Below, piece by piece: positions 6,961 to 12,633 of a DNA stretch of 12,633 nt. A model generated the notes under the pieces. That model had not been told where the DNA came from, made no database searches, and was given only the letters and a program-made list of their open reading frames with translations. The stretch is from assembly GCA_030613165.1 (NCBI GenBank), contig JAUWMN010000014.1:1-12633 (forward strand), written 5' to 3'. This stretch comes from Desulfobacterales bacterium. GTDB taxonomy: Bacteria > Desulfobacterota > Desulfobacteria > Desulfobacterales > C00003106. The translations under genes were made by a program, and so were the position numbers. Numbering within the stretch: position 1 is the first letter of the stretch; each line of letters begins with the position of its first letter.

Positions 6961-8463
6961 TCAAAGCCCCACCATCTGATCAATAAGTTCCATGGCGCAA
7001 TTCTTGCGCACGACCTGAGCCAGTCGATTGAACTGTGTTTCGCGAAAGGAATGGTAGGAAAGACCGTTTCTGTCAACGGAAAATCCTTTCTTTTCTTTGA
7101 AATAGTTAATGAACGAACGCCGGACTCTATCGTCATCAAAAAAACCGTGGATATAGGTGCCTAACACTGTCTTGTCATCTGAAAGAAGGCATATACCGGG
7201 ATCTCCTCCATCCAATATTGGTATTGTTTCACCTGTGACCACGGTCTTTCCCATATGGATTTCATAACCTCGCACTACGGATCCCACCTCGAAGAGTGTG
7301 TCGTTACCTATCCTGTATAATCCCTGGCGCAGGGTCTTTTCCTTTTCGATGATTGTCTCAACCGGGAGAATAGCAACCCCCTTAATCTTTTGTGTGTTCC
7401 CCTCAATCCGATCAGGATCGCGGATCACATCTCCAAGCATTTGGTAGCCCCCGCAGATACCGACCACAAATGTCCCCCGGTCCCTCAGTCGTCTTATTGC
7501 CTCAAAAAAACCGTATTTTGCCAAATAGGCGGCGTCCGAGATGGTTGACTTACTCCCGGGCAGGATGATTACGTCGCAAGTTTCAAGCTCTATGGGGTGG
7601 CGCGCAAAATGAAGGTAGACATCCTTTTCGTGCGCCAATGGAATAAAATCCGTGAAATTAGAGATATGCGGAATCTGCACCACGCCAATATCAATGTGTT
7701 CGGAGTCTGTTGTGATATCTGTAAGGTCCGGAGGGATAGCATCTTCCTCATCCACATGTATATCTCGAAAATATGGAATCACCCCGAGTATCGGAACACC
7801 TGTCATGGCCTCAAAAGAGCGGTTACCCGGTTCCAGCAGCGAAATATCTCCTCTAAACTTATTGATCAGAAACCCCTTTATCCGCTCTTTATACTCATTC
7901 TGTATAAGATCGTAGGTCCCTTTCATCCAGGCAAATACTCCACCCTTGTCGATATCCCCTACGATCAGGACCGCGGCATCGGCAAAGGCCGCCATCTGCA
8001 TGTTTACTATATCGGTTGCCTGCAGGTTGATCTCGGCCGGACTACCCGCCCCTTCAATGACGATCACGTCAAAATCCGCGGCAATATCCGTATATGCCTT
8101 TCTTACGATCTCAAGATGTTTTTTATACCGGCTATAATAGTTTTTAGCATTGCAATTCCCGGCTGGTTTACCCATGAGGATTACCTGAGAACAGTTGTCC
8201 GCGGAAGGCTTCAGCAGGATAGGATTCATCCGAACGTCAGGCTGCAGTCCGCACGCTTCGGCCTGATAGACCTGCGCTCTTCCCATTTCAAGACCGTCTT
8301 CGGTTACAAAGGAATTCAGGGCCATATTCTGTGCCTTAAACGGCGCAACCCTCAATCCATTATCTCTAAATATGCGACAAAAGGCCGCCGTTAAAACGCT
8401 CTTGCCCACCCCGGAGCCGGTGCCTTGAATCATCAACGCCTTTGCACGATGTTTAATCATCAT
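6961..8463 (-). CDS. cobQ: Cobyric acid synthase (CobQ/CbiP)
   Basis: A 500-residue ATP- and glutamine-dependent amidotransferase that amidates the b, d, e and g side chains of adenosylcobyrinic a,c-diamide in B12 synthesis. The N-terminal dethiobiotin-synthetase-like domain shows the P-loop GTGSGVGKS, FKAQNMALNS, GRAQ, QAEACG and VIEGAGSPAEINL. The C-terminal class I glutaminase-like domain has the nucleophile Cys337 in VGICGGYQML and His439 in GTYIHGFFDDD. Length is normal and the motifs are complete. The minus strand reads TTG-ATG-ATG at the start; I use the ATG at 8463, though the next ATG (8460) has better spacing to the weak AAAGAG site and the TTG at 8466 is also possible. It is downstream of cobU but separated from it by a miniature repeat element, which may weaken cotranscription. 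Confidence 0.96.
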   Translation of the reverse strand: MMIKHRAKALMIQGTGSGVGKSVLTAAFCRIFRDNGLRVAPFKAQNMALNSFVTEDGLEMGRAQVYQAEACGLQPDVRMNPILLKPSADNCSQVILMGKPAGNCNAKNYYSRYKKHLEIVRKAYTDIAADFDVIVIEGAGSPAEINLQATDIVNMQMAAFADAAVLIVGDIDKGGVFAWMKGTYDLIQNEYKERIKGFLINKFRGDISLLEPGNRSFEAMTGVPILGVIPYFRDIHVDEEDAIPPDLTDITTDSEHIDIGVVQIPHISNFTDFIPLAHEKDVYLHFARHPIELETCDVIILPGSKSTISDAAYLAKYGFFEAIRRLRDRGTFVVGICGGYQMLGDVIRDPDRIEGNTQKIKGVAILPVETIIEKEKTLRQGLYRIGNDTLFEVGSVVRGYEIHMGKTVVTGETIPILDGGDPGICLLSDDKTVLGTYIHGFFDDDRVRRSFINYFKEKKGFSVDRNGLSYHSFRETQFNRLAQVVRKNCAMELIDQMVGL

Positions 8464-8476
8464 CAACTCTTTGCTC

Positions 8477-8611
8477 TAGTGTCGTGTCACGCGTGAAATA
8501 TCGTACCAGGCACTCGTCATTCCCGCGAAGGCGGGAATCCAGTATTTCTGACTACTTCGGTGCTTCTGGATTCCCGCTTCTGCGGGAATGACGGCCATAT
8601 TTGCGACACTA
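8477..8611. mobile_element. MITE-like fold-back element with TA ends
   Basis: A 135-bp non-coding unit bounded by inverted ends TAGTGTCG (8477-8484) and CGACACTA (8604-8611), each beginning or ending in TA. An AAATAT motif recurs inverted inside both ends. The interior is dominated by a 28-base inverted repeat (8515-8542 and 8566-8593), nearly perfect, each arm itself a small hairpin of the CCCGC-4-GCGGG form. It encodes no transposase, so any movement would be in trans; TA-bounded ends fit an IS630/Tc1-mariner-type transposase, which is inference. The inner core also resembles widespread REP-like sequences containing TCATTCCCGC. Confidence 0.75.
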
Positions 8612-8689
8612 CATAGATGACAGCCTCCTATGCTCTTCTCTCATTGTTGGGATTGCAACAACTACTGCATCTACTTCTTTAAGTACGCT
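8609..8689 (-). pseudogene. Possible gene fragment (nucleotide-binding protein-like)
   Basis: Between a TAA (8692-8690) and a TAG (8611-8609) the minus strand encodes 26 residues, SVLKE followed by VDAVVVAIPTMREEHRRL and SSM. A beta strand ending in 'VVVAIPT' followed by a helix with EEHRRL is reminiscent of Rossmann-type CoA/NAD-binding domains (CapD/FlaA1-like 'VDEVIIAIPS..EE.RR' or MocA-like 'VDAVVVATPT'). It has no start codon of its own and ends at the boundary of the MITE-like element. It may be debris of a disrupted gene or chance; the match is short. The overlapping AGGAGG at 8629-8624 precedes an ATG-TAG minimal frame (8614-8609). Confidence 0.35.
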
Positions 8690-8724
8690 TTATATCTTAC
8701 CTATATTAGGTTTATATTTATTCT

Positions 8725-9243
8725 TTACCCTTTAACCTCCACCGGTATCCCGGCCACCATCCATACAACCTTATCCGCGCAGGCTGCAACCTTCTGGTTG
8801 ACCATGCCTGCTACATCCCTAAACATCCTGGCCATGGGGTTTTCAGGCACAATCCCCGTTCCTACCTCGTTGGAGACCAGAATTACAGCGCTGTCAATCT
8901 CTTGAATAGACTTCAGCAATTCGTCGGTCCGAGACATTACATCTTCTTCTGTTTTCCCCTTAAGGATCATGTTGCTGATCCACAATGTGAGACAGTCGAC
9001 AAGAATAACATCCGCCTCAGCGCCGCATCGGGCTATCGCATCAGGAAGCTCAAGCGGCGCCTCGACTGTTGTCCAGCCCGGTCCGCGATCCTCCTGATGC
9101 TTTTTTACCCGCTTTTTCATCTCTTCGTCAAGCGCCTCACAGGTAGCTACAAAAAATTTGCTTTTATAGCCACGAGCGTAATCAACAGCAAAACGGCTCT
9201 TACCGCTCCTACACCCGCCAATGACCAACACAATCTCTTTCAC
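8725..9243 (-). CDS. cobU: Adenosylcobinamide kinase / adenosylcobinamide-phosphate guanylyltransferase
   Basis: A 172-residue bifunctional enzyme of the nucleotide loop pathway: it phosphorylates adenosylcobinamide and transfers GMP from GTP to give adenosylcobinamide-GDP. Diagnostic motifs are the P-loop GGCRSGKS (residues 9-16), His49 in KKHQEDRGPGW (aligned by eye with the guanylylated histidine of CobU), VDCLTLWISN, and SNEVGTGIVPENPMARMFRD followed by GMVNQ. Length is normal. The start codon is GTG at 9243, with AAGGAA about ten bases upstream. It follows cbiR by 92 bases. The CbiR product adenosylcobinamide phosphate can enter directly at the guanylyltransferase step. Confidence 0.96.
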   Translation of the reverse strand: MKEIVLVIGGCRSGKSRFAVDYARGYKSKFFVATCEALDEEMKKRVKKHQEDRGPGWTTVEAPLELPDAIARCGAEADVILVDCLTLWISNMILKGKTEEDVMSRTDELLKSIQEIDSAVILVSNEVGTGIVPENPMARMFRDVAGMVNQKVAACADKVVWMVAGIPVEVKG

Positions 9244-9277
9244 AGTAGATCAATTCCTTGTCTTTGCTTTTTTAACT

Positions 9278-9332
9278 CGCAACACGTAACCCGCAACCCG
9301 TAACTCTTTCTTTTCATCCTGTTAATCCTGTC
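9278..9332. repeat. Intergenic simple repeat motifs
   Basis: The cbiR-cobU gap holds a near-tandem run of CGCAAC/CGTAAC units (9278-9304: CGCAAC, ACGTAAC, CCGCAAC, CCGTAAC) and then CATCCTGTTAATCCTGTC (9315-9332), itself an internal direct repeat of ATCCTGT. I associate both motif types with dispersed intergenic repeats in many bacterial genomes. They encode nothing recognisable. Confidence 0.55.
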
Positions 9333-9335
9333 TAA

Positions 9336-10160
9336 TCACACCCATCGTTCCAAACAAGCAAGCGACCTTTGCAAGTCATCAAACGAAAAAACTTCCAATG
9401 AGACCACGCCGGCAAATCCCTTCAGCGCCTCCTTGATAGAGTTCGCCTTATCTTCCCCCAACACATCCAACCCCTTGTGTTCGTGCGCCTTTCGTGCTCC
9501 ATACAGATGTATTATGGTCGTATCTTCAAGGTACTTTTGCGCGTATGAAGCGATATTATAACCGTTTATTAATATGTGCCCCATGTCAAGACAAATTGAA
9601 AGCCCGTACCTCTTGATAATCTCTTCCGCCCACTCAAACGGATATTCGAGGTTCTCCACGGAGATCTTTTTAGGGTTTATACCCGTTGCGAGTATCCTCT
9701 CTATGCTCTCCCCTACCCGTTTTTGCCACTCAATGATCGCTGTTTCATCATGTCCAGCACCCTTTTTCAAGGAGAGATGAAGAGTATAGGTGGAGGGATT
9801 CAGCATGCCTGTTAAATCAATGATCTTTTGAATCATGGTTACGGCATAGTCTCTGACGTTCTGATTGGGATCACCCAGATGACAATCAAGCGGAAGATGC
9901 ACATTGTAGGAAAGCGCTTCCTCTTGAGAAATGACGGCAAGAGTATCGATATCAGGGCTTGGGGGGAGGCTCTTTTCAGCGCTTTCAAAAAATAACAATT
10001 CGATTTCGTCCAGATGCGGAGCCAGCATCTTTACATTAGGCACGATATGGTCCGGATAGATATAAGAAGTAGCCGCGATCTTAAACGGAAACAGCCCCTT
10101 ATAAGATCTGAATAGCTCTGGATAACGCCTTGTTTCCCATGCATTGATTGTCAACCTCAT
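9336..10160 (-). CDS. cbiR: CbiR-like cobamide-remodelling phosphodiesterase
   Basis: A 274-residue TIM-barrel protein of the xylose isomerase-like/AP endonuclease 2 superfamily. CbiR hydrolyses the phosphoribosyl bond in the nucleotide loop of cobamides, releasing cobinamide phosphate so the lower ligand can be exchanged. Visible features, numbered from ATG 10160: the N-terminal FPFKIAATSYIYPDHIVPNV and DEIELLFFES stretches, which I recall as characteristic of CbiR, and likely metal ligands His88 (VHLP), His128 (LHLS), Glu169 (VENLE), Asp192 and His195 (DMGH), His218 (HLYG) and Glu256 (EVFSFDD). Position directly before cobU strongly supports a corrinoid role. I chose the ATG at 10160, preceded by GAAGG four bases away and 13 bases after the mscS-type stop. 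An upstream in-frame TTG (10184) would overlap that gene by eleven bases. If not CbiR, it is a general sugar-isomerase-like enzyme. Confidence 0.78.
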   Translation of the reverse strand: MRLTINAWETRRYPELFRSYKGLFPFKIAATSYIYPDHIVPNVKMLAPHLDEIELLFFESAEKSLPPSPDIDTLAVISQEEALSYNVHLPLDCHLGDPNQNVRDYAVTMIQKIIDLTGMLNPSTYTLHLSLKKGAGHDETAIIEWQKRVGESIERILATGINPKKISVENLEYPFEWAEEIIKRYGLSICLDMGHILINGYNIASYAQKYLEDTTIIHLYGARKAHEHKGLDVLGEDKANSIKEALKGFAGVVSLEVFSFDDLQRSLACLERWV

Positions 10161-10173
10161 CTTCCCTTCATGT

Positions 10174-11271
10174 CTACTTGTCAATACTCCGATCAGGCGG
10201 GAGAAAGTATTGGTTGTCCGGCAGTCCTTTTATGTACACGTCGTGCTTAGCATAGGGGATCTCTATCCCTGCTTCGTTGAACGCTTTGTAAACCATGGTA
10301 TTAAGTGCGTCGAGCACGAGCCCTCTGTACACGGGCTTGTCAATCCATGCGAGGAGATCAAACAGAAGCCCGGAATCTCCAAATTCGCGGAAACGAACAC
10401 GCGGCTCGGGATGGTCGCAGACGTGGTCTACGCCCTTTACACAGGATAGAAGAATTTCGCGCGCCTTGTCCACGTCGCTGCCGTAGGCCACGGCAACCTT
10501 GATCCTCACTCTCATTTTTTGATGCGGTCCTCCGGTCTCATTGACAATCTTGGCATTCCCGATAACGGCGTTAGGCACGGTGACCTCCACGTCATCGCGT
10601 GTAAGAAGACGGGTGGAACGGATACCTATGTCCGTGACCACACCCCGTATTCCGTCGTCAAGTATTATGAAATCCCCGATCTGATACGGCGTGTCGGCGA
10701 GGATGAATACGCCGGCGAAGAGATTTGCCAGGGTATCCTTTGCCGCGAAACCAACCGCGATTCCTACAATACCTGCCGAGGCTACCCACGAGGTTACATT
10801 GATGTCCCAGGCTACAAACGCGAAGTAGACAGATCCCCCGATCACCATGACTTTCAGCACGATCTCAAACATTGGCAAGGTCTTGGGCTGAATCCAGGAG
10901 ACCCGGTCCATCTGGCGGCTAAGGAACTCCAGGAAAATGGTGCCTATCCGCATTGCCGCGCTTCCCCAGATAATCACAGCGAGAGACTTTAGGACACCAA
11001 GCGCTACAAAGGTTACCGAGGGATTAAGCTTGAGATCTACCACTGCCCAGGCAATTCCCGCCAGCACCAGGGAATACACAATAGGGTCGCGAAGGGTTTC
11101 CGCGAGTTGGTTATCCACCTGGGTCTTTGTTTTTCTGCTCAACGACAGGATAACCCGTGAAAAAACAATCTTCGCAACAAGGGCCGCAACTACTGAACCC
11201 ACCAGGATTATACCCGCCCGTACAACAGGCATCTGAAAAAGATCGGAGATAATCTTGCTTATCTGTTCCAT
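10174..11271 (-). CDS. MscS-family mechanosensitive ion channel
   Basis: A 365-residue inner-membrane small-conductance channel. Hydrophobic helices lie at about residues 16-39, 64-80, 86-115 and 134-155, followed by the pore helix (about 162-192) with WVASAGIVGIAVGFAAKDTL and the conserved LANLFAGVFILAD. The beta domain follows with PYQIGDFIIL and VTDIGIRSTRLLTRDDVEVTVPN, then the alpha/beta cytoplasmic domain. These are full MscS signatures with two extra N-terminal helices compared with E. coli MscS. It should open under membrane tension to release solutes. The ATG has a strong GGAGGA site five to seven bases upstream. It is the first gene of the minus-strand block leading into cbiR, only 13 bases away, so the two are probably cotranscribed although no functional link is evident. 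Confidence 0.95.
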   Translation of the reverse strand: MEQISKIISDLFQMPVVRAGIILVGSVVAALVAKIVFSRVILSLSRKTKTQVDNQLAETLRDPIVYSLVLAGIAWAVVDLKLNPSVTFVALGVLKSLAVIIWGSAAMRIGTIFLEFLSRQMDRVSWIQPKTLPMFEIVLKVMVIGGSVYFAFVAWDINVTSWVASAGIVGIAVGFAAKDTLANLFAGVFILADTPYQIGDFIILDDGIRGVVTDIGIRSTRLLTRDDVEVTVPNAVIGNAKIVNETGGPHQKMRVRIKVAVAYGSDVDKAREILLSCVKGVDHVCDHPEPRVRFREFGDSGLLFDLLAWIDKPVYRGLVLDALNTMVYKAFNEAGIEIPYAKHDVYIKGLPDNQYFLPPDRSIDK

Positions 11272-11301
11272 TATTCTTCCTCCGAAATCGGGGAAATTGA
11301 G

Positions 11302-11319
11302 ATCATTGTTAACAATGAT
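11302..11319. promoter_or_regulatory. 18-bp perfect palindrome, possible operator
   Basis: ATCATTGTTAACAATGAT is a perfect 18-bp palindrome centred on GTTAAC, 31 bases upstream of the mscS-type start codon. Its size and position fit a dimeric repressor site. It abuts the fold-back element, overlapping its first three bases. No cognate regulator is encoded in the window. Confidence 0.4.
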
Positions 11320-11443
11320 GGCTAAGTAAAAAGGTCAATACACAAGGCGTAGTAGATTTTCAGGTATGAAGGCATACATATGGTATGTCGAGTGCCTGAA
11401 AAACTACTACAACGCAGTAGATTGGACTTTTTACGACGCCATC
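11317..11443. repeat. 127-bp imperfect fold-back repeat (MITE-like)
   Basis: The two ends GATGGC (11317-11322) and GCCATC (11438-11443) begin long inverted arms. Matching blocks are GTAAAAAG with TTTTTAC, the 16-base GTAGTAGATTTTCAGG (11349-11364) with CCTGAAAAACTACTAC (11395-11410; one mismatch), and an inner GCATAC/GTATG near the centre. No coding capacity is seen. The end motif, with TCGTAAAAAGTC, is of a type I recall as dispersed in Deltaproteobacterial genomes. It is unlike the MITE at 8477-8611 in sequence, so it is a second family. It lies in the divergent gap between mscS and the FKBP gene. Confidence 0.7.
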
Positions 11444-11500
11444 GACAATTAAAGCAATAGGTCCGTTATTTTGTCAAATCATTTCTTCAATCCGGTTTAA

Positions 11501-11529
11501 TTGATTCGCAAAAAATCTTGCTTTATTTT
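11501..11529 (+). promoter_or_regulatory. Candidate promoter of the FKBP-SurA pair
   Basis: TTGATT (11501-11506) and TATTTT (11524-11529) are separated by an optimal 17 bases, each matching four of six sigma-70 consensus positions. Transcription would start near 11536 and give a leader of about 110 bases containing the inverted repeat described next. Confidence 0.4.
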
Positions 11530-11547
11530 CACATTGATGCGACGTTA

Positions 11548-11616
11548 AACCTAAGTTGAGCCCTTGATGCGCAAGAGATTGGTGCAGATCGAGTCAAAGA
11601 TCGCCCAATTTAGGTT
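11548..11616 (+). promoter_or_regulatory. Structured 5' leader of the FKBP gene
   Basis: In RNA, 11548-11561 can pair with 11603-11616 over 14 positions with one mismatch and one G-U pair (AACCTAA with TTAGGTT as the core). The enclosed loop contains a small CTTG/CAAG hairpin, and ATTGG (11578-11582) can alternatively pair with CCAAT (11605-11609), competing with the outer stem. The AAAGGAG ribosome site lies about 18 bases further downstream. It may be a regulatory leader or a symmetric protein site; no known riboswitch class is recognised. Confidence 0.35.
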
Positions 11617-11646
11617 AAAATATCATTTACTTAAAGGAGACCAAAT

Positions 11647-12075
11647 ATGAGTCAGGCAAAGGATGGGGATGAGGTAAAAATTCACTACACAGGAAAACTA
11701 CACGACGGCACAGTATTTGACTCTTCACAAGACCGCCCGCCACTTGAGTTTAAAATCGGAGGCGGAAATGTTATCCCAGGTTTTGAACAAGGTGTTGTCG
11801 GAATGGAAACCGGGGACACAAAAACCATTACACTCCCGCCGAAAGAAGCATACGGACCGCGGCGTGAAGAATTAGTGGTGAATGTAAAGAGTGCCGATTT
11901 TCCCGAGCACATTACACCTGCTGTGGGACAGCGACTTCAAATCAGCCAACCGGACGGCAATGTTGCTAATGTAATGATTGCTGATATAAAGGAAGATATG
12001 GTAACGCTCGATGCAAATCACCCATTAGCCGGGCAAACATTGACTTTCGATATCGAACTGGTTGCAATCACATAA
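11647..12075 (+). CDS. FKBP-type peptidyl-prolyl isomerase (SlyD-like)
   Basis: A 142-residue cytoplasmic prolyl cis-trans isomerase and folding helper with an FKBP fold carrying an insert-in-flap chaperone domain. The N-terminal half has VKIHYTGKLHDGTVFDSS, IGGGNVIPGFEQGVVGM and GDTKTITLPPKEAYGPR. The insert spans about residues 70-120, and the chain ends with DANHPLAGQTLTFDIELV, a SlyD/FKBP-insert hallmark. The His-rich nickel-binding tail of E. coli SlyD is absent, so a metallochaperone role is unlikely. The ATG has AAAGGAG eight bases upstream. It is followed after 75 bases by a secreted SurA/PpiC-like chaperone on the same strand. Confidence 0.96.
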   Translation: MSQAKDGDEVKIHYTGKLHDGTVFDSSQDRPPLEFKIGGGNVIPGFEQGVVGMETGDTKTITLPPKEAYGPRREELVVNVKSADFPEHITPAVGQRLQISQPDGNVANVMIADIKEDMVTLDANHPLAGQTLTFDIELVAIT

Positions 12076-12080
12076 CCGCA

Positions 12081-12117
12081 GCATTCTTACCACAGGACGT
12101 CGTTCCTGCGGCAATGC
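12081..12117 (+). other. Intergenic stem-loop, possible weak attenuator
   Basis: GCATT (12081-12085) pairs with AATGC (12113-12117), and inside it CAGGA (12093-12097) pairs with TCCTG (12104-12108). No T-run follows, so it is not a typical intrinsic terminator. It may modulate read-through or mRNA stability between the two folding-factor genes. Confidence 0.3.
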
Positions 12118-12150
12118 TACGTTTCAGATCTCAAACAAGGAGAAATTTAA

Positions 12151-12633
12151 ATGCAGTCAAAACATGTAAGAAATTATTGGGCATTGGTAACGGTGTTAGC
12201 TTTGGTATCGTTTGCCTCGCCGACACCGGCAGCACAAAAGCAGCCTTCAAAGGATGCAGTTGCGGTGGTGAACGGATCGGTGATCAGCCGGGTGGAATTT
12301 GACGCGGAGATGGGCCGTGTACAGCAGCGGTTCTCCAGCATGGGACAACCACTCTCCAGTACCCGGTTGTCAGAAATCAAAAAGGAAATCCTTGAAAACC
12401 TTATAGGCCGCGAGCTGCTCTATCAGGCGAGCCAAAAGAACGGAATCAAGGTTGACGAAGCGGCAATCAATGAACAATTGACAGAGCTGAAAAAACGATT
12501 TCCCGGTAAAACGGAATTTAACAAGGCCTTGAGTGAAATGAATCTATCTGAATCTGTCATAAAATCTCAGTTTGAGCGGAACTTAGCTATTAAAGAATTT
12601 ATTGAGAAGCAATTTGTTCAGAAGATTACGATT
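12151..12633 (+). CDS. SurA/PpiC-like periplasmic chaperone, 3' end outside window
   Basis: 161 codons are visible from ATG 12151, with AAGGAG eight bases upstream; the frame stays open to the window edge. Residues 1-28 form a signal peptide: basic start, hydrophobic core ALVTVLALVSFA, likely cleavage after TPAA. The mature part has AVAVVNGSVISRVEFDAEM, IKKEILENLIGRELLYQ and a long helical segment with IKSQFERNLAIKEFIEK. This is the SurA N-terminal domain that cradles unfolded outer-membrane or periplasmic clients. The parvulin rotamase domain would lie just beyond the window; it is inferred, not seen. Pairing with the FKBP gene suggests a small folding operon. A PpiD or PrsA-like protein is the alternative. 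Confidence 0.85.
   Translation, partial: MQSKHVRNYWALVTVLALVSFASPTPAAQKQPSKDAVAVVNGSVISRVEFDAEMGRVQQRFSSMGQPLSSTRLSEIKKEILENLIGRELLYQASQKNGIKVDEAAINEQLTELKKRFPGKTEFNKALSEMNLSESVIKSQFERNLAIKEFIEKQFVQKITI

Noticed and set aside
7597..8394. 265-codon plus-strand open frame opposite cobQ
   Set aside because: It is antisense to well-conserved cobQ motifs and has no recognisable domain.
8515..8593. CRISPR array or intrinsic terminator at the strong hairpin
   Set aside because: It is a single inverted pair, not regularly spaced direct repeats, and no T-run follows on either strand.
8644..8661. TTGTTG/CAACAA hairpin downstream of cobU
   Set aside because: The stem is short and AT-rich and lacks a following T-run, and it lies in the possible gene fragment, so it was not called a terminator.
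8467..8724. Cobalamin riboswitch upstream of cobQ
   Set aside because: The gap is filled by the MITE-like element and a peptide fragment. No B12-box-like sequence or characteristic riboswitch fold was seen there, nor before cobU or cbiR.
10519..10992. 157-codon plus-strand open frame opposite the MscS-type gene
   Set aside because: It is a shadow of the channel's conserved pore and beta domains on the other strand.

Overview
The window looks like a chromosomal segment of a free-living, probably anaerobic Gram-negative bacterium of mid GC content. Supporting clues are a multi-domain sensor kinase of the 7TM-GAF-PAS type, corrinoid salvage genes, a periplasmic SurA-like chaperone, and dispersed fold-back repeats of a kind I associate with Desulfobacterota and syntrophic genomes. 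That taxonomic guess is inference only. No phage, plasmid, CRISPR or transposase gene is visible.

Layout. At 1-1907 (minus) lies the 5' portion of a membrane sensor histidine kinase, cut by the window edge just before its HisKA domain. Behind it, 2072-2210 (minus) holds the decayed C-terminal tail of a second histidine kinase. typA/bipA (2262-4103, plus) converges, with a one-base gap, on a three-gene minus-strand run: nitronate monooxygenase-like flavoprotein (6863-5604), histone-deacetylase-family amidohydrolase (5556-4510) and a DUF1622 membrane protein (4470-4105).

Upstream of that run, still on the minus strand, is a corrinoid block: an MscS-type channel (11271-10174), a CbiR-like cobamide-remodelling phosphodiesterase (10160-9336), cobU (9243-8725) and cobQ (8463-6961). 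The expected CbiR product, adenosylcobinamide phosphate, is the substrate for the guanylyltransferase step of CobU, so cbiR and cobU form a coherent salvage and remodelling pair. CobQ belongs to de novo synthesis of the corrin ring side chains. A 135-bp miniature inverted-repeat element with TA ends (8477-8611) and a gene fragment separate cobU from cobQ, and simple repeats separate cbiR from cobU.

The 375-bp gap at 11272-11646 holds an 18-bp perfect palindrome, a 127-bp fold-back element, a candidate promoter and a foldable leader. To its right, on the plus strand, are an FKBP/SlyD-like prolyl isomerase (11647-12075) and a secreted SurA/PpiC-like chaperone (12151 onward, cut by the window edge), probably a protein-folding operon.

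The core genes are ordinary. The most notable items are the CbiR-CobU-CobQ arrangement, the oxidoreductase-deacetylase-DUF1622 cluster, two different fold-back elements, and two gene remnants (a histidine-kinase tail and a possible nucleotide-binding-protein fragment).
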